This document shows, piece after piece, positions 50,697 through 59,646 of a DNA stretch of 64,000 nt (position 1 is its first letter; every line of letters begins with the position of its first letter). Both the position numbers and the translations under genes were made by a program. The notes under the pieces are model-generated. The model ran no database searches, was not told the origin of the DNA, and saw only the letters and a list, made by a program, of their open reading frames with translations. Source of the DNA: Colwellia echini (GTDB lineage Bacteria; Pseudomonadota; Gammaproteobacteria; Enterobacterales; Alteromonadaceae). The DNA is taken from NCBI RefSeq assembly GCF_002843355.2, contig NZ_PJAI02000007.1, positions 124,001-188,000 on the forward strand, read 5' to 3'.

Positions 50697-50816
50697 TTTG
50701 CTTTTTATCTCTTTGTTGTTTTAAACAGTTTCGTTGTTAGAAGTGCTCATTGACTAGCGTCAACTCCGCGCTTCTTCCTAGAAACTGAATAAAACAGCGT
50801 TGAGCTAAACAGCAAA
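50697..50816 (+). repeat. Fold-back intergenic element, copy 4 (iscA/hscB)
   Basis: The element starts at the base after the iscA stop. The apex is at 50746-50768 (TTGAC, tagc, GTCAA, CTCCG). Arms specific to this copy: TTTGCT (50697-50702) with AGCAAA (50811-50816), TGTTTTA (50717-50723) with TAAAACA (50790-50796), CAGTTTC (50726-50732) with GAAACTG (50781-50787), and AGAAG (50739-50743) with CTTCT (50771-50775). It is the cleanest copy. Confidence 0.8.
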
Positions 50817-50851
50817 TGTATTTTTTCCTATTAAATTAGAGAAGATTCATT

Positions 50852-51379
50852 TTGAATTACTTCCAACAATTTGGTATTGAAGCTTCCTTTGATATCGACT
50901 TACAGCAACTTTCTTCTAGTTACCAAACCTTGCAAAAGTCTGTACATCCTGACAAGTTTGCTCACGCCTCTGAACAAGACCAACGTATTGCGGTGCAAAA
51001 ATCTGCACACATTAACGATGCTTATCAAACATTAAAAAATCCTTTGTTGCGTGCTGAATATATCCTTAAAGAGCGTGGTGTTGATATGCCAAACGAGCAA
51101 CATACTTTTGGCGATACCAGTTTTTTAATGCATCAAATGGAATTGCGTGAAATGCTTGAAGATATCAAACATGCAAGTGATATTGATCAAGCGTTACTTG
51201 AGGCACAGCGTGTTTTTTCAAGTGAATATTTAGAACTTTCTCAAGCGATGAGAGCTGAAATTATTGAAAATACTGAGGCATCAAATAGTGCTGCATGCGA
51301 TAATTTGCGTAAATTAAAGTTCTATCAAAAACTGAATGTTGAAATGGAGCGTCTCGAAGAAAGCTTGTTTGATGATTAA
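50852..51379 (+). CDS. hscB: Fe-S assembly co-chaperone HscB
   Basis: A J-domain protein that brings IscU to HscA and stimulates its ATPase. The J-domain HPDKF motif is in SVHPDKFAHAS, and the C-terminal IscU-binding helices match E. coli. The start is a TTG at 50852 (MNYFQQFGI) after AGAGAAG; the first internal ATG comes far too late. 175 aa. Confidence 0.95.
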   Translation: MNYFQQFGIEASFDIDLQQLSSSYQTLQKSVHPDKFAHASEQDQRIAVQKSAHINDAYQTLKNPLLRAEYILKERGVDMPNEQHTFGDTSFLMHQMELREMLEDIKHASDIDQALLEAQRVFSSEYLELSQAMRAEIIENTEASNSAACDNLRKLKFYQKLNVEMERLEESLFDD

Positions 51380-51450
51380 TTTATCTGTTAATACAAAGTG
51401 TTAAAAGCGAGTCAATACAAAATTAATCTCGACTTTTTGAAAATGAAATC

Positions 51451-51562
51451 ACTGAACTAGATTTCTGAACTGAACTGAAAATACTGAAGTAGATTACCGA
51501 ACTAAATTACAGAACTAAATTACAGAACTAAATACTGAATCATACTGAAATAAAAAACTGAG
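51451..51562 (+). repeat. Degenerate tandem repeat between hscB and hscA
   Basis: About nine repeats of a CTGAACTA-type unit, most 13 bases long. The best copies are adjacent: CCGAACTAAATTA, CAGAACTAAATTA and CAGAACTAAATA, with CTGAAGTAGATTA before them and shorter CTGAATCATA and CTGAAATA units after. It fills most of the 190-base gap and ends next to the hscA start. Confidence 0.8.
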
Positions 51563-51569
51563 TTTAATC

Positions 51570-53432
51570 ATGGCTTTATTACAAATTGCAGAACCCGGTC
51601 AAAGTACCGTTCCTCATGAACACAGATTAGCAGCAGGCATCGACTTGGGTACAACCAACTCATTGATCGCCAGTGTGCAAAGCGGAAACCCGCGTACGTT
51701 GATTGATGAACAAGGTCGTGACATATTACCTTCAGTTGTGAGTTATCAAACTGAAAGTATTCTCGTAGGACATGATGCGCAAGCATTAAGCGTAACCGAC
51801 CCTGAAAATACTATAACCTCAGCAAAGCGCTTAATTGGTCGTTCTTTAGCTGATATTCGAAGTAAATATCCGTCGTTACCTTATGATTTTTGTGGTGATG
51901 AAAATCACCCAGAAATAACCACCCGACAAGGTGCGGTTAATCCAGTACAAGTTTCAGCACAAATATTAAAAACGTTAAACTTAAGAGCGCAAGCCGCTTT
52001 AGGTGGCGAGTTAACTGGCGTGGTTATTACCGTACCTGCGCATTTTGATGATGCACAACGTCAAAGCACTAAAGACGCAGCAAAACTTGCAGGCGTAAAT
52101 GTGTTACGTTTATTGAATGAGCCAACCGCTGCCGCAGTAGCTTACGGACTTGATTCAGGTCAAGAGGGCGTTATCGCGGTATATGACCTTGGTGGCGGTA
52201 CGTTTGATATTTCAATTCTACGTTTAAACAAAGGTGTTTTTGAAGTACTCGCAACCGGTGGTGATTCAGCATTAGGTGGTGATGATTTTGATGTGGTTTT
52301 AGTTGACTATATAATTGAGCAAGCAGGCCTAGTTAGACCATTATCAACCTCATTAGAACGTCAATTAATGCAACAAGCCTGTGCTGCTAAAGAGCAGTTA
52401 ACAGACAACGACCAAGTTGACATTACCCTTAGCCTAGAAAACGATACTTCGTGGACACAAAGCTTAACTAAAGCTAAGTTCAACGAACTTATTGGCGCAT
52501 TGGTGAATAAAACTTTACGTGCGTGTCGTCGTACCTTAAAAGATGCTGGCATCACTATTGATGAAGTGATTGAAACGGTAATGGTTGGTGGCTCTACACG
52601 TGTACCTTTAGTGCGCAGTGAAGTAGAAAAATACTTCAATAAAACACCGTTAACATCTATCGACCCTGATAAAGTAGTGGCAATTGGCGCAGCTATTCAA
52701 GCCGATATTTTAGCGGGCAATAAACCTGATAGTGACATGTTATTACTTGATGTTATTCCATTATCCCTTGGCTTAGAAACTATGGGCGGTTTAGTTGAAA
52801 AAGTTATTTCGCGTAACACCACAATACCAGTGGCTAAAGCGCAAGAATTTACTACCTTTAAAGACGGTCAAACAGCTATGGCTGTGCACGTATTACAAGG
52901 TGAGCGTGAATTAGTTGATGATTGTCGCTCACTTGCACGTTTTGAATTACGCGGTATTCCGCCAATGACCGCAGGTGCTGCTCATATTCGTGTAACTTTC
53001 AAAGTTGATGCTGATGGTTTACTCTCTGTGTCAGCAATGGAAAAATCAACAGGTGTTGAATCAAGCATTGAAGTAAAACCATCATTTGGACTTGATGATA
53101 ATCAAATCAGTCAAATGATAAAAGACTCAATGAGCAATGCTGCTGAAGACATGCAAGCACGTATGTTAAAAGAGCAACAAGTAGAAGCGGCACGTGTTAT
53201 TGAATCAGTTCAAGCAGCATTAGTTGCGGATAGTTATTTACTGAACAATGAAGAAATACAAGCCATTGAAAAAACTATTCAATCACTTAGCGATGTAAGC
53301 CAAGGTGATGATATTAAAGCGATTGAAGTCGCTCTTAAAGAAATAAGCGATAGTACAGACATATTTGCTGAACGTCGCATGGACAGCTCAATAAGCAAAG
53401 CCCTTGCAGGCCAAGCAGTTGACAAGATTTAA
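51570..53432 (+). CDS. hscA: Fe-S assembly chaperone HscA (Hsp70 family)
   Basis: A specialised DnaK homologue releasing clusters from IscU. Motifs are [14 protein letters not shown], the hinge [26 protein letters not shown] and the substrate domain beginning [14 protein letters not shown]. At 620 aa it matches E. coli HscA (616) and lacks the acidic DnaK tail. The ribosome site before the ATG is weak. Confidence 0.97.
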   Translation: MALLQIAEPGQSTVPHEHRLAAGIDLGTTNSLIASVQSGNPRTLIDEQGRDILPSVVSYQTESILVGHDAQALSVTDPENTITSAKRLIGRSLADIRSKYPSLPYDFCGDENHPEITTRQGAVNPVQVSAQILKTLNLRAQAALGGELTGVVITVPAHFDDAQRQSTKDAAKLAGVNVLRLLNEPTAAAVAYGLDSGQEGVIAVYDLGGGTFDISILRLNKGVFEVLATGGDSALGGDDFDVVLVDYIIEQAGLVRPLSTSLERQLMQQACAAKEQLTDNDQVDITLSLENDTSWTQSLTKAKFNELIGALVNKTLRACRRTLKDAGITIDEVIETVMVGGSTRVPLVRSEVEKYFNKTPLTSIDPDKVVAIGAAIQADILAGNKPDSDMLLLDVIPLSLGLETMGGLVEKVISRNTTIPVAKAQEFTTFKDGQTAMAVHVLQGERELVDDCRSLARFELRGIPPMTAGAAHIRVTFKVDADGLLSVSAMEKSTGVESSIEVKPSFGLDDNQISQMIKDSMSNAAEDMQARMLKEQQVEAARVIESVQAALVADSYLLNNEEIQAIEKTIQSLSDVSQGDDIKAIEVALKEISDSTDIFAERRMDSSISKALAGQAVDKI

Positions 53433-53476
53433 ATAATTATGTTCGGCGAAAGCCTCGCAAGCAGAGAATTAATAAA

Positions 53477-53815
53477 ATGCCAAAAATTATATTTTTACCA
53501 AACGAAGAATTATGTCCAGACGGCGCAGTTGTTGAAGCAGAAGCTGGCGAAAGCGTACTTAATGTTGCGTTAAGAAATGATATCGGAATAGAGCACGCCT
53601 GTGAAAAAGTATGTGCTTGTACTACCTGTCACGTTATTATTCGTGAAGGTTTTGACTCGATTGAAGAAGGTGATGAGCTAGAAGAAGACATGCTTGATAA
53701 AGCATGGGGTTTAGAGCCAGAATCACGTCTTAGCTGCCAGTCAATTGTTGGTAACGAAGACTTAGTAGTTGATATTCCTAAGTACACGGTAAACATGGTA
53801 TCTGAAAACCATTAA
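53477..53815 (+). CDS. fdx: ISC-type 2Fe-2S ferredoxin
   Basis: The 112-residue adrenodoxin-type ferredoxin supplies electrons to the ISC machinery. Cluster ligands are in EHACEKVCACTTCHV and in LSCQSIVG. It is the last gene of this operon; no iscX follows before the terminator, unlike E. coli. Confidence 0.97.
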   Translation: MPKIIFLPNEELCPDGAVVEAEAGESVLNVALRNDIGIEHACEKVCACTTCHVIIREGFDSIEEGDELEEDMLDKAWGLEPESRLSCQSIVGNEDLVVDIPKYTVNMVSENH

Positions 53816-53854
53816 TTGATTTCAGCTGCTATTTAACTTTAGATGATTATTAAG

Positions 53855-53890
53855 AAAGCCATTAACATGAAAATGTTAATGGCTTTTTTT
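53855..53890 (+). terminator. Intrinsic terminator of the isc operon
   Basis: AAAGCCATTAACAT pairs with ATGTTAATGGCTTT around a 4-base loop and is followed by Ts. The rest of the gap to the next gene at 54127 shows nothing recognisable. Confidence 0.92.
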
Positions 53891-54126
53891 ATCTAAAGTA
53901 TTCAAACAAGAATTTATACTGGTAAAAAGCAGTTGTTTATTACTCATTTTTAGCTTATTTTAATTAACTGTTACTATGTCCTGAGTAAAGCGTTACATGC
54001 TTATTTAACGTGTTATATTAGCAAGTTATATGAGAAAATTAGGTTACCAGTTGTAAAAATTTTGACCGCATAAAACAAAACACTCCAATTAGTTATAGAT
54101 AGTAAATTTAAAAGGAAAATCGTCTG

Positions 54127-56223
54127 ATGAGAAATGAAGCTCGTAAAACCTTACTCTGTGCTACCTTATTTTTAACCTCCATATTTATACCTATTTCGGC
54201 TTCTGCCGACGATAGCGTTGAAGGGCGTGTTGAAGCAAATGGTGTACCTATAGCCAAAGCTAACGTAAGCCTTTGGCTCGCTACTTCAGGCGCGCCAAAG
54301 AAACTTGCACAAACTAAAACAACAGAACAAGGCACCTTTGACTTAACGGCTGCTAGCGATAAACACAACGATGGCGTACTTTACCTCATTGCTGAGGGGG
54401 GTGTAGCGCTCGATTCAAAATCGCGAGCGGGGAATATGTCAAATTCCGCGACTACCTTGATGACTATTCTAGGCGATGAATTACCAGATCAAATTACGAT
54501 TAACGAACTTACCACAGTCGCCTCTGCATGGACGAGTGCGCAGTTCCTGAAAGGTAACGCATTAAGTGGCAATGTACTGGGCTTAAAGATCGCCGCTGGT
54601 AATGTGCCAAATTTGGTGGATATCGAAACTGGCGGTTTGGGCTCAGTTATTATTAATCCGTTGAACGGCCCTCAAACTACTTCATTGGCCAAAATGAATA
54701 CGCTTGGTCTTTTGTTATCAGCTTGTGTTACTGCAATACCAAATGCGTGTAACAAGCTTTTTGCAGCAACGACTTCACCGAACGGAATCGTGCCAACCAA
54801 CACCCTATCTGCGGCGCAGAATATTGCTCGAAATTCGTCACATAATGCAGACAAACTATTTAGGCTCCTGAATGATTTCTACCCTGTGCCTGAAGGTAAG
54901 CGGTATCGCGATGTAGTTCACCTTCCATATCTTACTTTTGCTCCTAGCTCATGGACTTTGTCGTTGGTTTATTCGGGTGGCGGTTATTCAGGCGTTGGCG
55001 GCATAGCTATCGACGGCGAGGGTAACATGTGGTCGAACAACAATTTCATGCTTGGCGCACAAACCACTATATTTGATCAATTCGGTAGCGGCATCTCGAA
55101 ATTTGCACCGAACGGTCGTCCGTTGTCGCCACCTATCACTGGTTATCTAGGCGGTGGTGTTGACAGTGCGGGGTGGGGTATTGCCATTTCTGACGATGAC
55201 AAAGTTTGGGTAACTAGCTTAATAGGTAGTAACATTTCTGTATTTGATCGCAACAACGGTAAACCACTTTCGCCAGAAACCGGCTACGACTTCGGCGGAA
55301 AACTAGGTCAAATGCAAGGCATTATTGTAACTCCAAAAGGCGACGTATGGGCAGTTGATCACGGGCACAGTCAAATTGTTCATATGCCTGAGGGAGACGC
55401 TTCGAAAGGACGTATTCTCGGCAAAAGCGTAGACGGAAAACCTGAACATGGAACTCTTGCAGTTAAGGAACCTTTTGGTATCGCCATCGATCAGAAAGAG
55501 CAAATTTGGATCACTAACAGTGGCACTAACACGGTAACCCGTTTTCCTGCTAACAATCCGAGCAACGCCGTTGAGTTCGAGGTCGGATACGCTCCGCACG
55601 CCATTGCAATTGATAGCCAAGGTAATGCTTGGGTCGCTAACTCAATAGGTCATCCTGGTTTAAGGGAAAAATTGGCGTTCATTAAACAAAAATTTGATGC
55701 AAAAATTGCGAACTACACTGAGTCTATGTCAGACGAAGAACGCGCAGCTAAAGGTTGGATCGATTTATGGGATATCGCTGATGAATACCCTGGTGGCGAT
55801 GTGTCGATGATCCGCGCTGACGGCACTATTATGGGACCTTTTAGTGCTGGCAATAGCATGAACGGTGCTTGGGGTGTTTCCATTGACGGCAACGACAATG
55901 TTTGGGTTTCAAATTCAATGAGCCATACCATCACTCACTTATGTGGCGTTCGCACTGAAAACTGTCCGGCGGGACTTAAAACTGGCGATCCTATTTCACC
56001 AGCGGGTGGCTACTTCGGCGGTTTACAAACCATTACTGGTATAGCTCTCGATCCTGCAGGAAATGTTTGGGTTGCTAACAGTTGGAACGAAACTGATATT
56101 GGCTTTAGTGAAGTGCCGGAAGAGGCGCTGTCTACTCGTTTTGCCGCTAACACCACTGTGGTTTTCTTCGGCTTGGCTAAACCAATAAGTACGCCGTTAA
56201 TCGGGCCTGCTGTAGGTAAATAA
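54127..56223 (+). CDS. Secreted NHL/Vgb-like beta-propeller protein
   Basis: A 698-residue exported protein: signal peptide (cleavage near SASA, residue 27), a carboxypeptidase-regulatory-like beta domain (VEGRVEANGVPIAKANVSLWL, about 30-95), a helical region (about 100-260) and a C-terminal beta-propeller. I count seven propeller repeats of the pattern GIAID-x-x-GN-x-WV-x-NS, for example GIAIDGEGNMW, GIAIDQKEQIWITNSG, AIAIDSQGNAWVANS and GIALDPAGNVWVANSW. The family resembles NHL-repeat and streptogramin-lyase propellers, but the lyase catalytic residues cannot be confirmed. Base composition and codon choice (many GCG, CGG and GGC codons) differ from neighbours, suggesting transfer. Function unknown. 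Confidence 0.75.
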   Translation: MRNEARKTLLCATLFLTSIFIPISASADDSVEGRVEANGVPIAKANVSLWLATSGAPKKLAQTKTTEQGTFDLTAASDKHNDGVLYLIAEGGVALDSKSRAGNMSNSATTLMTILGDELPDQITINELTTVASAWTSAQFLKGNALSGNVLGLKIAAGNVPNLVDIETGGLGSVIINPLNGPQTTSLAKMNTLGLLLSACVTAIPNACNKLFAATTSPNGIVPTNTLSAAQNIARNSSHNADKLFRLLNDFYPVPEGKRYRDVVHLPYLTFAPSSWTLSLVYSGGGYSGVGGIAIDGEGNMWSNNNFMLGAQTTIFDQFGSGISKFAPNGRPLSPPITGYLGGGVDSAGWGIAISDDDKVWVTSLIGSNISVFDRNNGKPLSPETGYDFGGKLGQMQGIIVTPKGDVWAVDHGHSQIVHMPEGDASKGRILGKSVDGKPEHGTLAVKEPFGIAIDQKEQIWITNSGTNTVTRFPANNPSNAVEFEVGYAPHAIAIDSQGNAWVANSIGHPGLREKLAFIKQKFDAKIANYTESMSDEERAAKGWIDLWDIADEYPGGDVSMIRADGTIMGPFSAGNSMNGAWGVSIDGNDNVWVSNSMSHTITHLCGVRTENCPAGLKTGDPISPAGGYFGGLQTITGIALDPAGNVWVANSWNETDIGFSEVPEEALSTRFAANTTVVFFGLAKPISTPLIGPAVGK

Positions 56224-56278
56224 CCTATAAGGTGAGGCTCAGTAAATTGAGACTTCTCTATTAAATTTTATGATACCA

Positions 56279-56314
56279 AATAACGGCTTACTTGCTATCA
56301 AGTAAGCCGTTATT
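56279..56314. terminator. Terminator hairpin between the propeller gene and cobD
   Basis: AATAACGGCTTACTTG pairs perfectly over 16 bases with CAAGTAAGCCGTTATT around a CTAT loop. There is only a weak T-run on either side. It separates two convergent genes. Confidence 0.75.
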
Positions 56315-56348
56315 GATCATGCATATTTTGTAAGTGTGGTTAATTTTT

Positions 56349-57524
56349 TTACAATTTAGCCAGTTCTTGGCAAGCGCGTTTGCAGGCTTCCACCAAGCGA
56401 GGAAGGTATTCTTGCGTGGTAATACCAAACCTTAGGGTGTCTTGTTCATCACTCAAACGGCAATAAACGCCTTGCTGGCAAAGTAGGTGATACAACTGTT
56501 TGGCAATACTCTGTACATTACATGGTTCATTACATGGCTGATTAAAACTCAGGGTGAGAAATAAATCACAGCCGTTTATATCTCGTAAAATATCAGTCGA
56601 AAATGAGCTTTTAAGTATTAACTCTTGGGCAACTCTTAAGTTGTGTAAAGTTTCGCGTTGCTTAGCTTGCCACAAGCTATCTTGTAATGCGTGTTGAGCA
56701 ATAACTTGCGCAGGGCCGTTAATTTGCCAAGGGCCAAGCAAGGCTTTAAAGGTGTCACACCATTGTTGGTTCGCAATTAAAAAACCAATGCGAATACCCG
56801 CTAAACCAAAAAACTTACCAAATGAACGTAATATTAAACAATGATCACTTTGGCTTTGCTCTTGGCTTTGCTCTTGGCTTTCTAGGGAACTTTGACTTGG
56901 CGTGTAGCTTTTGCCTTCGCTTGTCTCAGCATGAACATCAGCATTATTAGTAATGTTAATGATGTTAGCAGTATGCTCTGGCATAACATCCATAAAGGCT
57001 TCATCAAGTACTAACAAGCCATTAAGTTGCTGTAATTTAGCCTTATATTTATCAATAACCGCTTTTTCAAAAAAATAGCCTGTTGGGTTGTTAGGGTTGA
57101 TGATCACCAAAACACAATTGGCTGTTAAACTGCTTAGTTCAGGTAAATTATCTTGATAAAAATGTAACTGATAACCTGCATCTTGCCATGCTTGTCCGTG
57201 CTCTTTGTAGCCGCGCTCTGGTAAATAAACATGACCAACTTGAGAATTTTCCGAACATTTTTTTTGACGATATAAATCTGGCAGGGCTTTGATAATTGCC
57301 TGACTACCATTAGTAACCATTACCGACTCACATTGATAATAGTGTTTCGCGGCGGCAATTAAATCAGGATTATACTGCGGTAATTGTTGCCAAACATGAG
57401 AAGGAATTTGCGGAATAGGGTAGCTCGTTGGCGCGATCCCCGTAGATACATCAAGCCAGTCGTGAAACGGGATACTATATTGTTGCGCAACTTGTTGTAG
57501 CTGACCGCCATGGATTAAAGCCAT
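56349..57524 (-). CDS. cobD: Threonine-phosphate decarboxylase (aminopropanol arm of B12)
   Basis: This PLP-dependent aminotransferase-fold enzyme makes aminopropanol phosphate for the cobalamin nucleotide loop. Motifs are HGGQLQQVAQQY at the N-terminus, NPNNPTGYFF, VLDEAFMDV and the PLP lysine in LRSFGKFFGLAGIRIGF. HGG at the start and the neighbours cbiB and cobC separate it from histidinol-phosphate aminotransferase. A Ser/Gln/Glu-rich insert (SLESQEQSQEQSQSDH, about residue 215) comes from a 12-base DNA repeat. Ribosome site AGGAAG precedes the ATG. Confidence 0.88.
   Translation of the reverse strand: MALIHGGQLQQVAQQYSIPFHDWLDVSTGIAPTSYPIPQIPSHVWQQLPQYNPDLIAAAKHYYQCESVMVTNGSQAIIKALPDLYRQKKCSENSQVGHVYLPERGYKEHGQAWQDAGYQLHFYQDNLPELSSLTANCVLVIINPNNPTGYFFEKAVIDKYKAKLQQLNGLLVLDEAFMDVMPEHTANIINITNNADVHAETSEGKSYTPSQSSLESQEQSQEQSQSDHCLILRSFGKFFGLAGIRIGFLIANQQWCDTFKALLGPWQINGPAQVIAQHALQDSLWQAKQRETLHNLRVAQELILKSSFSTDILRDINGCDLFLTLSFNQPCNEPCNVQSIAKQLYHLLCQQGVYCRLSDEQDTLRFGITTQEYLPRLVEACKRACQELAKL
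56851..56883 (-). repeat. 12-base tandem repeat inside cobD
   Basis: TGGCTTTGCTCT occurs twice in tandem, then partly a third time (TGGCTTTCT). On the coding strand it gives the E-Q-S-Q repeats. The unit is a multiple of three, so copy changes would keep the frame. Confidence 0.85.
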
Positions 57525-57551
57525 TATCTTCCTATTGTTCCTGTGTTCAGG

Positions 57552-57575
57552 TTATTTATTTATTTATTTATTTAT
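57552..57575 (-). repeat. Tetranucleotide repeat upstream of cobD
   Basis: Six perfect TTAT units (ATAA on the coding strand) end 27 bases before the cobD start, directly before its ribosome site. The flanking 57576-57660 is also made of imperfect short repeats rich in TTAGCTT and GAATGTGAA. Confidence 0.85.
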
Positions 57576-57679
57576 GAAATGTGAACGTGAATGTGAATTT
57601 ATAATTAGGCTGAGGTTTTAACTTAGGCTTTGTCTTAGCTTAGCTTTGGTTTTGGTTCAGCATTAGCTTTTAAAAGACG

Positions 57680-58621
57680 TTAGCTAAAAAAGCTTATTAA
57701 CTGATAACCGATTACAACAGCAACCAATATAGCACTTGCTCGGCTAACAACCGTTAAACTACGAGGTATGTCTTCAAGCGTTACTTCACGACCATAACCT
57801 AACACTACCGAGTTAATTACTTTACCATGATACAAGGCACTGCCGCCTAGTGTTCTAGCCATTACTGTTGCACCTGCTGCCATTACCCAACCGCCATTAT
57901 GACTTTTGTATTGATTACCTTGGCGGTAAGCGTTAGTTAAGGCTTTACAGACCACTTTTTGTTTTAACCCTTGAACAGCATAAAGCAAAGTGCATAACTT
58001 ACCTGAGAAAAAGCCTAAGCCATCATCAAGCCGTGCACTAGCAAAACCAAAGTTAATAAACCGTGCGGTTTTGTAACCCCACATTGCGTCTAATGTGTTG
58101 GCTAATCTGTGTAATATGACCAACGGCGCGCCACCAATAAGATACCAAAATAAAGACGCTATAACAGAATCATGCCCGTTTTCTAACATCGATTCTATGG
58201 TGGCTCTCGACATTTCTTGTGGTGTAAGTTCGCTAGTGTCTCGGCTGACTAAGTAACCGGTAAACTGTCGTGCTGTGGGTAAATCACCAGACGTTAATGG
58301 CTGGTAAACTTGCATGGCATGTTGATGTAAACTGTTTAAGCCGATAGCTAAATACAGCACTGAGGCATCTAATAATATTTGCCAATACCAAGTGAAATCA
58401 TTAAGAAAGTAAAAATAACAAAGCGGTAAAGGTAATACTAATAAACACCAAGAGAAAGCCCCTAACAGCTTATTATTTACTGATGGTTTATTTAATGCCG
58501 CTTCGACTTTTTTTGCGAAATAACCAAAGCCAACAAGATAATGAAAGCGTCTTGCTTCACCCAAATATTTATCAAGTAAAAGCGCAAGTATTATAGTTAG
58601 TGTGAGGGAGAATTCAGCCAT
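57680..58621 (-). CDS. cbiB: Adenosylcobinamide-phosphate synthase
   Basis: CbiB joins aminopropanol (phosphate) to adenosylcobyric acid. The 313-residue protein has four or five membrane segments. Conserved segments are DKYLGEARRFHYLVGFG at the N-terminus, LVSRDTSELTPQEMSRATIESMLENGHD split around Asp, and NGGWVMAAGA. It lies 13 bases after cobC and 155 before cobD, so the three are probably one transcript. Confidence 0.92.
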   Translation of the reverse strand: MAEFSLTLTIILALLLDKYLGEARRFHYLVGFGYFAKKVEAALNKPSVNNKLLGAFSWCLLVLPLPLCYFYFLNDFTWYWQILLDASVLYLAIGLNSLHQHAMQVYQPLTSGDLPTARQFTGYLVSRDTSELTPQEMSRATIESMLENGHDSVIASLFWYLIGGAPLVILHRLANTLDAMWGYKTARFINFGFASARLDDGLGFFSGKLCTLLYAVQGLKQKVVCKALTNAYRQGNQYKSHNGGWVMAAGATVMARTLGGSALYHGKVINSVVLGYGREVTLEDIPRSLTVVSRASAILVAVVIGYQLISFFS

Positions 58622-58634
58622 TAAGTATCAGTCA

Positions 58635-59228
58635 TTAAGTGTCAGCCACTAAATTATGCTTAAAACTATTGTCAGCATGAGAGTAGGTTAACGGTAATAC
58701 ACAGCCATTTTTATATAATTCGTAGGCATTCCCGTTTACGGTATTCCCTAAACGAGCTAAAAAACAACGTAATGCTTCACCATGAAAAATCACTAAGAGC
58801 CTTTTATTAGGATGATTGACTGCTAATGCTTCTAACGCATTACTAATGCGTTTTCCACATTTTATCGCACTTTCGCCACTTTTAGGCGCTAGTTCGGTAA
58901 ATTGATGGAGTAGCTCATAATAATTCTCATCATGCTTTATTTCGGTAATTTCTTTACCTTGCCAAGCACCTAAGTTGCGCTCTGTTAATTCGGTTACTTG
59001 GTATATCGGAATATTTAATGTTTGCTGGCATATAACAGCGCTATCAACTGCTCGGCCAAGTGTTGAGGCAACAATTAAATCTATTTTTTTATCGATAAGT
59101 TGTAAGGCAAGTTGTTCTGATTGAAGTTTACCTAGCGGGGTCAAATCACTGTCTAATTGCCCTTGAAAGCGTTGTAATTTATTCCACTGAGTTTGACCGT
59201 GGCGAGCTAAATATAAAACTGTTTTCAT
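58635..59228 (-). CDS. cobC: Alpha-ribazole phosphatase (histidine phosphatase family)
   Basis: The 197-residue protein has the phosphohistidine motif YLARHGQTQWN and the second histidine in VIFHGEALRCFLARL. General phosphoglycerate-mutase-like phosphatases look alike; the neighbours cbiB and cobD make the B12 role, dephosphorylating alpha-ribazole phosphate, likely. GGAGGGAG lies upstream of the ATG. Confidence 0.85.
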   Translation of the reverse strand: MKTVLYLARHGQTQWNKLQRFQGQLDSDLTPLGKLQSEQLALQLIDKKIDLIVASTLGRAVDSAVICQQTLNIPIYQVTELTERNLGAWQGKEITEIKHDENYYELLHQFTELAPKSGESAIKCGKRISNALEALAVNHPNKRLLVIFHGEALRCFLARLGNTVNGNAYELYKNGCVLPLTYSHADNSFKHNLVADT

Positions 59229-59425
59229 GTGATAGCTCCCTCCGCTTCAAGTGACGTAGTGTTAATAATGAGTGAATTTAAAAATAAAATGATGATTTCA
59301 CTACATTTAGGCGGGGAGGATAACTAAATCATTCATTAGGTTCAACGCAAATATTTTATACAAATATTTTATTTAAGTCATATTCTATTTTTCAAATAGA
59401 TGTTGATGCAACATCATGTTAATTG

Positions 59426-59454
59426 TTGAATTAGCGCAACACATAACGTACTAT
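59426..59454 (+). promoter_or_regulatory. Promoter of the B12 riboswitch transcript
   Basis: TTGAAT (59426-59431) and TACTAT (59449-59454) are 17 bases apart and would start transcription at about 59461, just where the riboswitch begins. Confidence 0.6.
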
Positions 59455-59462
59455 TCACGCAG

Positions 59463-59645
59463 ATTTAGGTGTCTTCCTAAGCTTCATAATATGATGTTAA
59501 CGAAGATGAAACGTGAAACTGGTGAAATACCAGTACTGCCCCCGCAACGGTAACTGTGAGCAGCAACAAAACCACTGTAGTGATGTTTACTATGGGAAGG
59601 TGTTGCAGATGCGATGATCAGGAGTCCGGAGACCGGCCTAAATTA
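59463..59645 (+). ncRNA. Cobalamin (B12) riboswitch
   Basis: Conserved elements appear in order: TAGGTG near the 5' end, GTGAAACTGGTGAAATACCA, GCCCCCGCAACGGTAA, TATGGGAAGG, and the B12 box AGTCCGGAGACCGGCCT at 59623-59639. These are diagnostic of the cobalamin aptamer. It lies ahead of a plus-strand membrane-protein gene and cbiA, so these should be switched off when B12 is abundant. Confidence 0.95.
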
Positions 59646-59646
59646 A

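Noticed and set aside
56349-57524. Histidinol-phosphate aminotransferase (hisC)
   Set aside because: The fold is shared, but the HGG-type N-terminus and the cbiB and cobC neighbours fit threonine-phosphate decarboxylase better.
57540-57660. Short-repeat region as a CRISPR array
   Set aside because: The repeats are simple tetranucleotides and imperfect short motifs with no unique spacers; no cas genes are present anywhere in the window.
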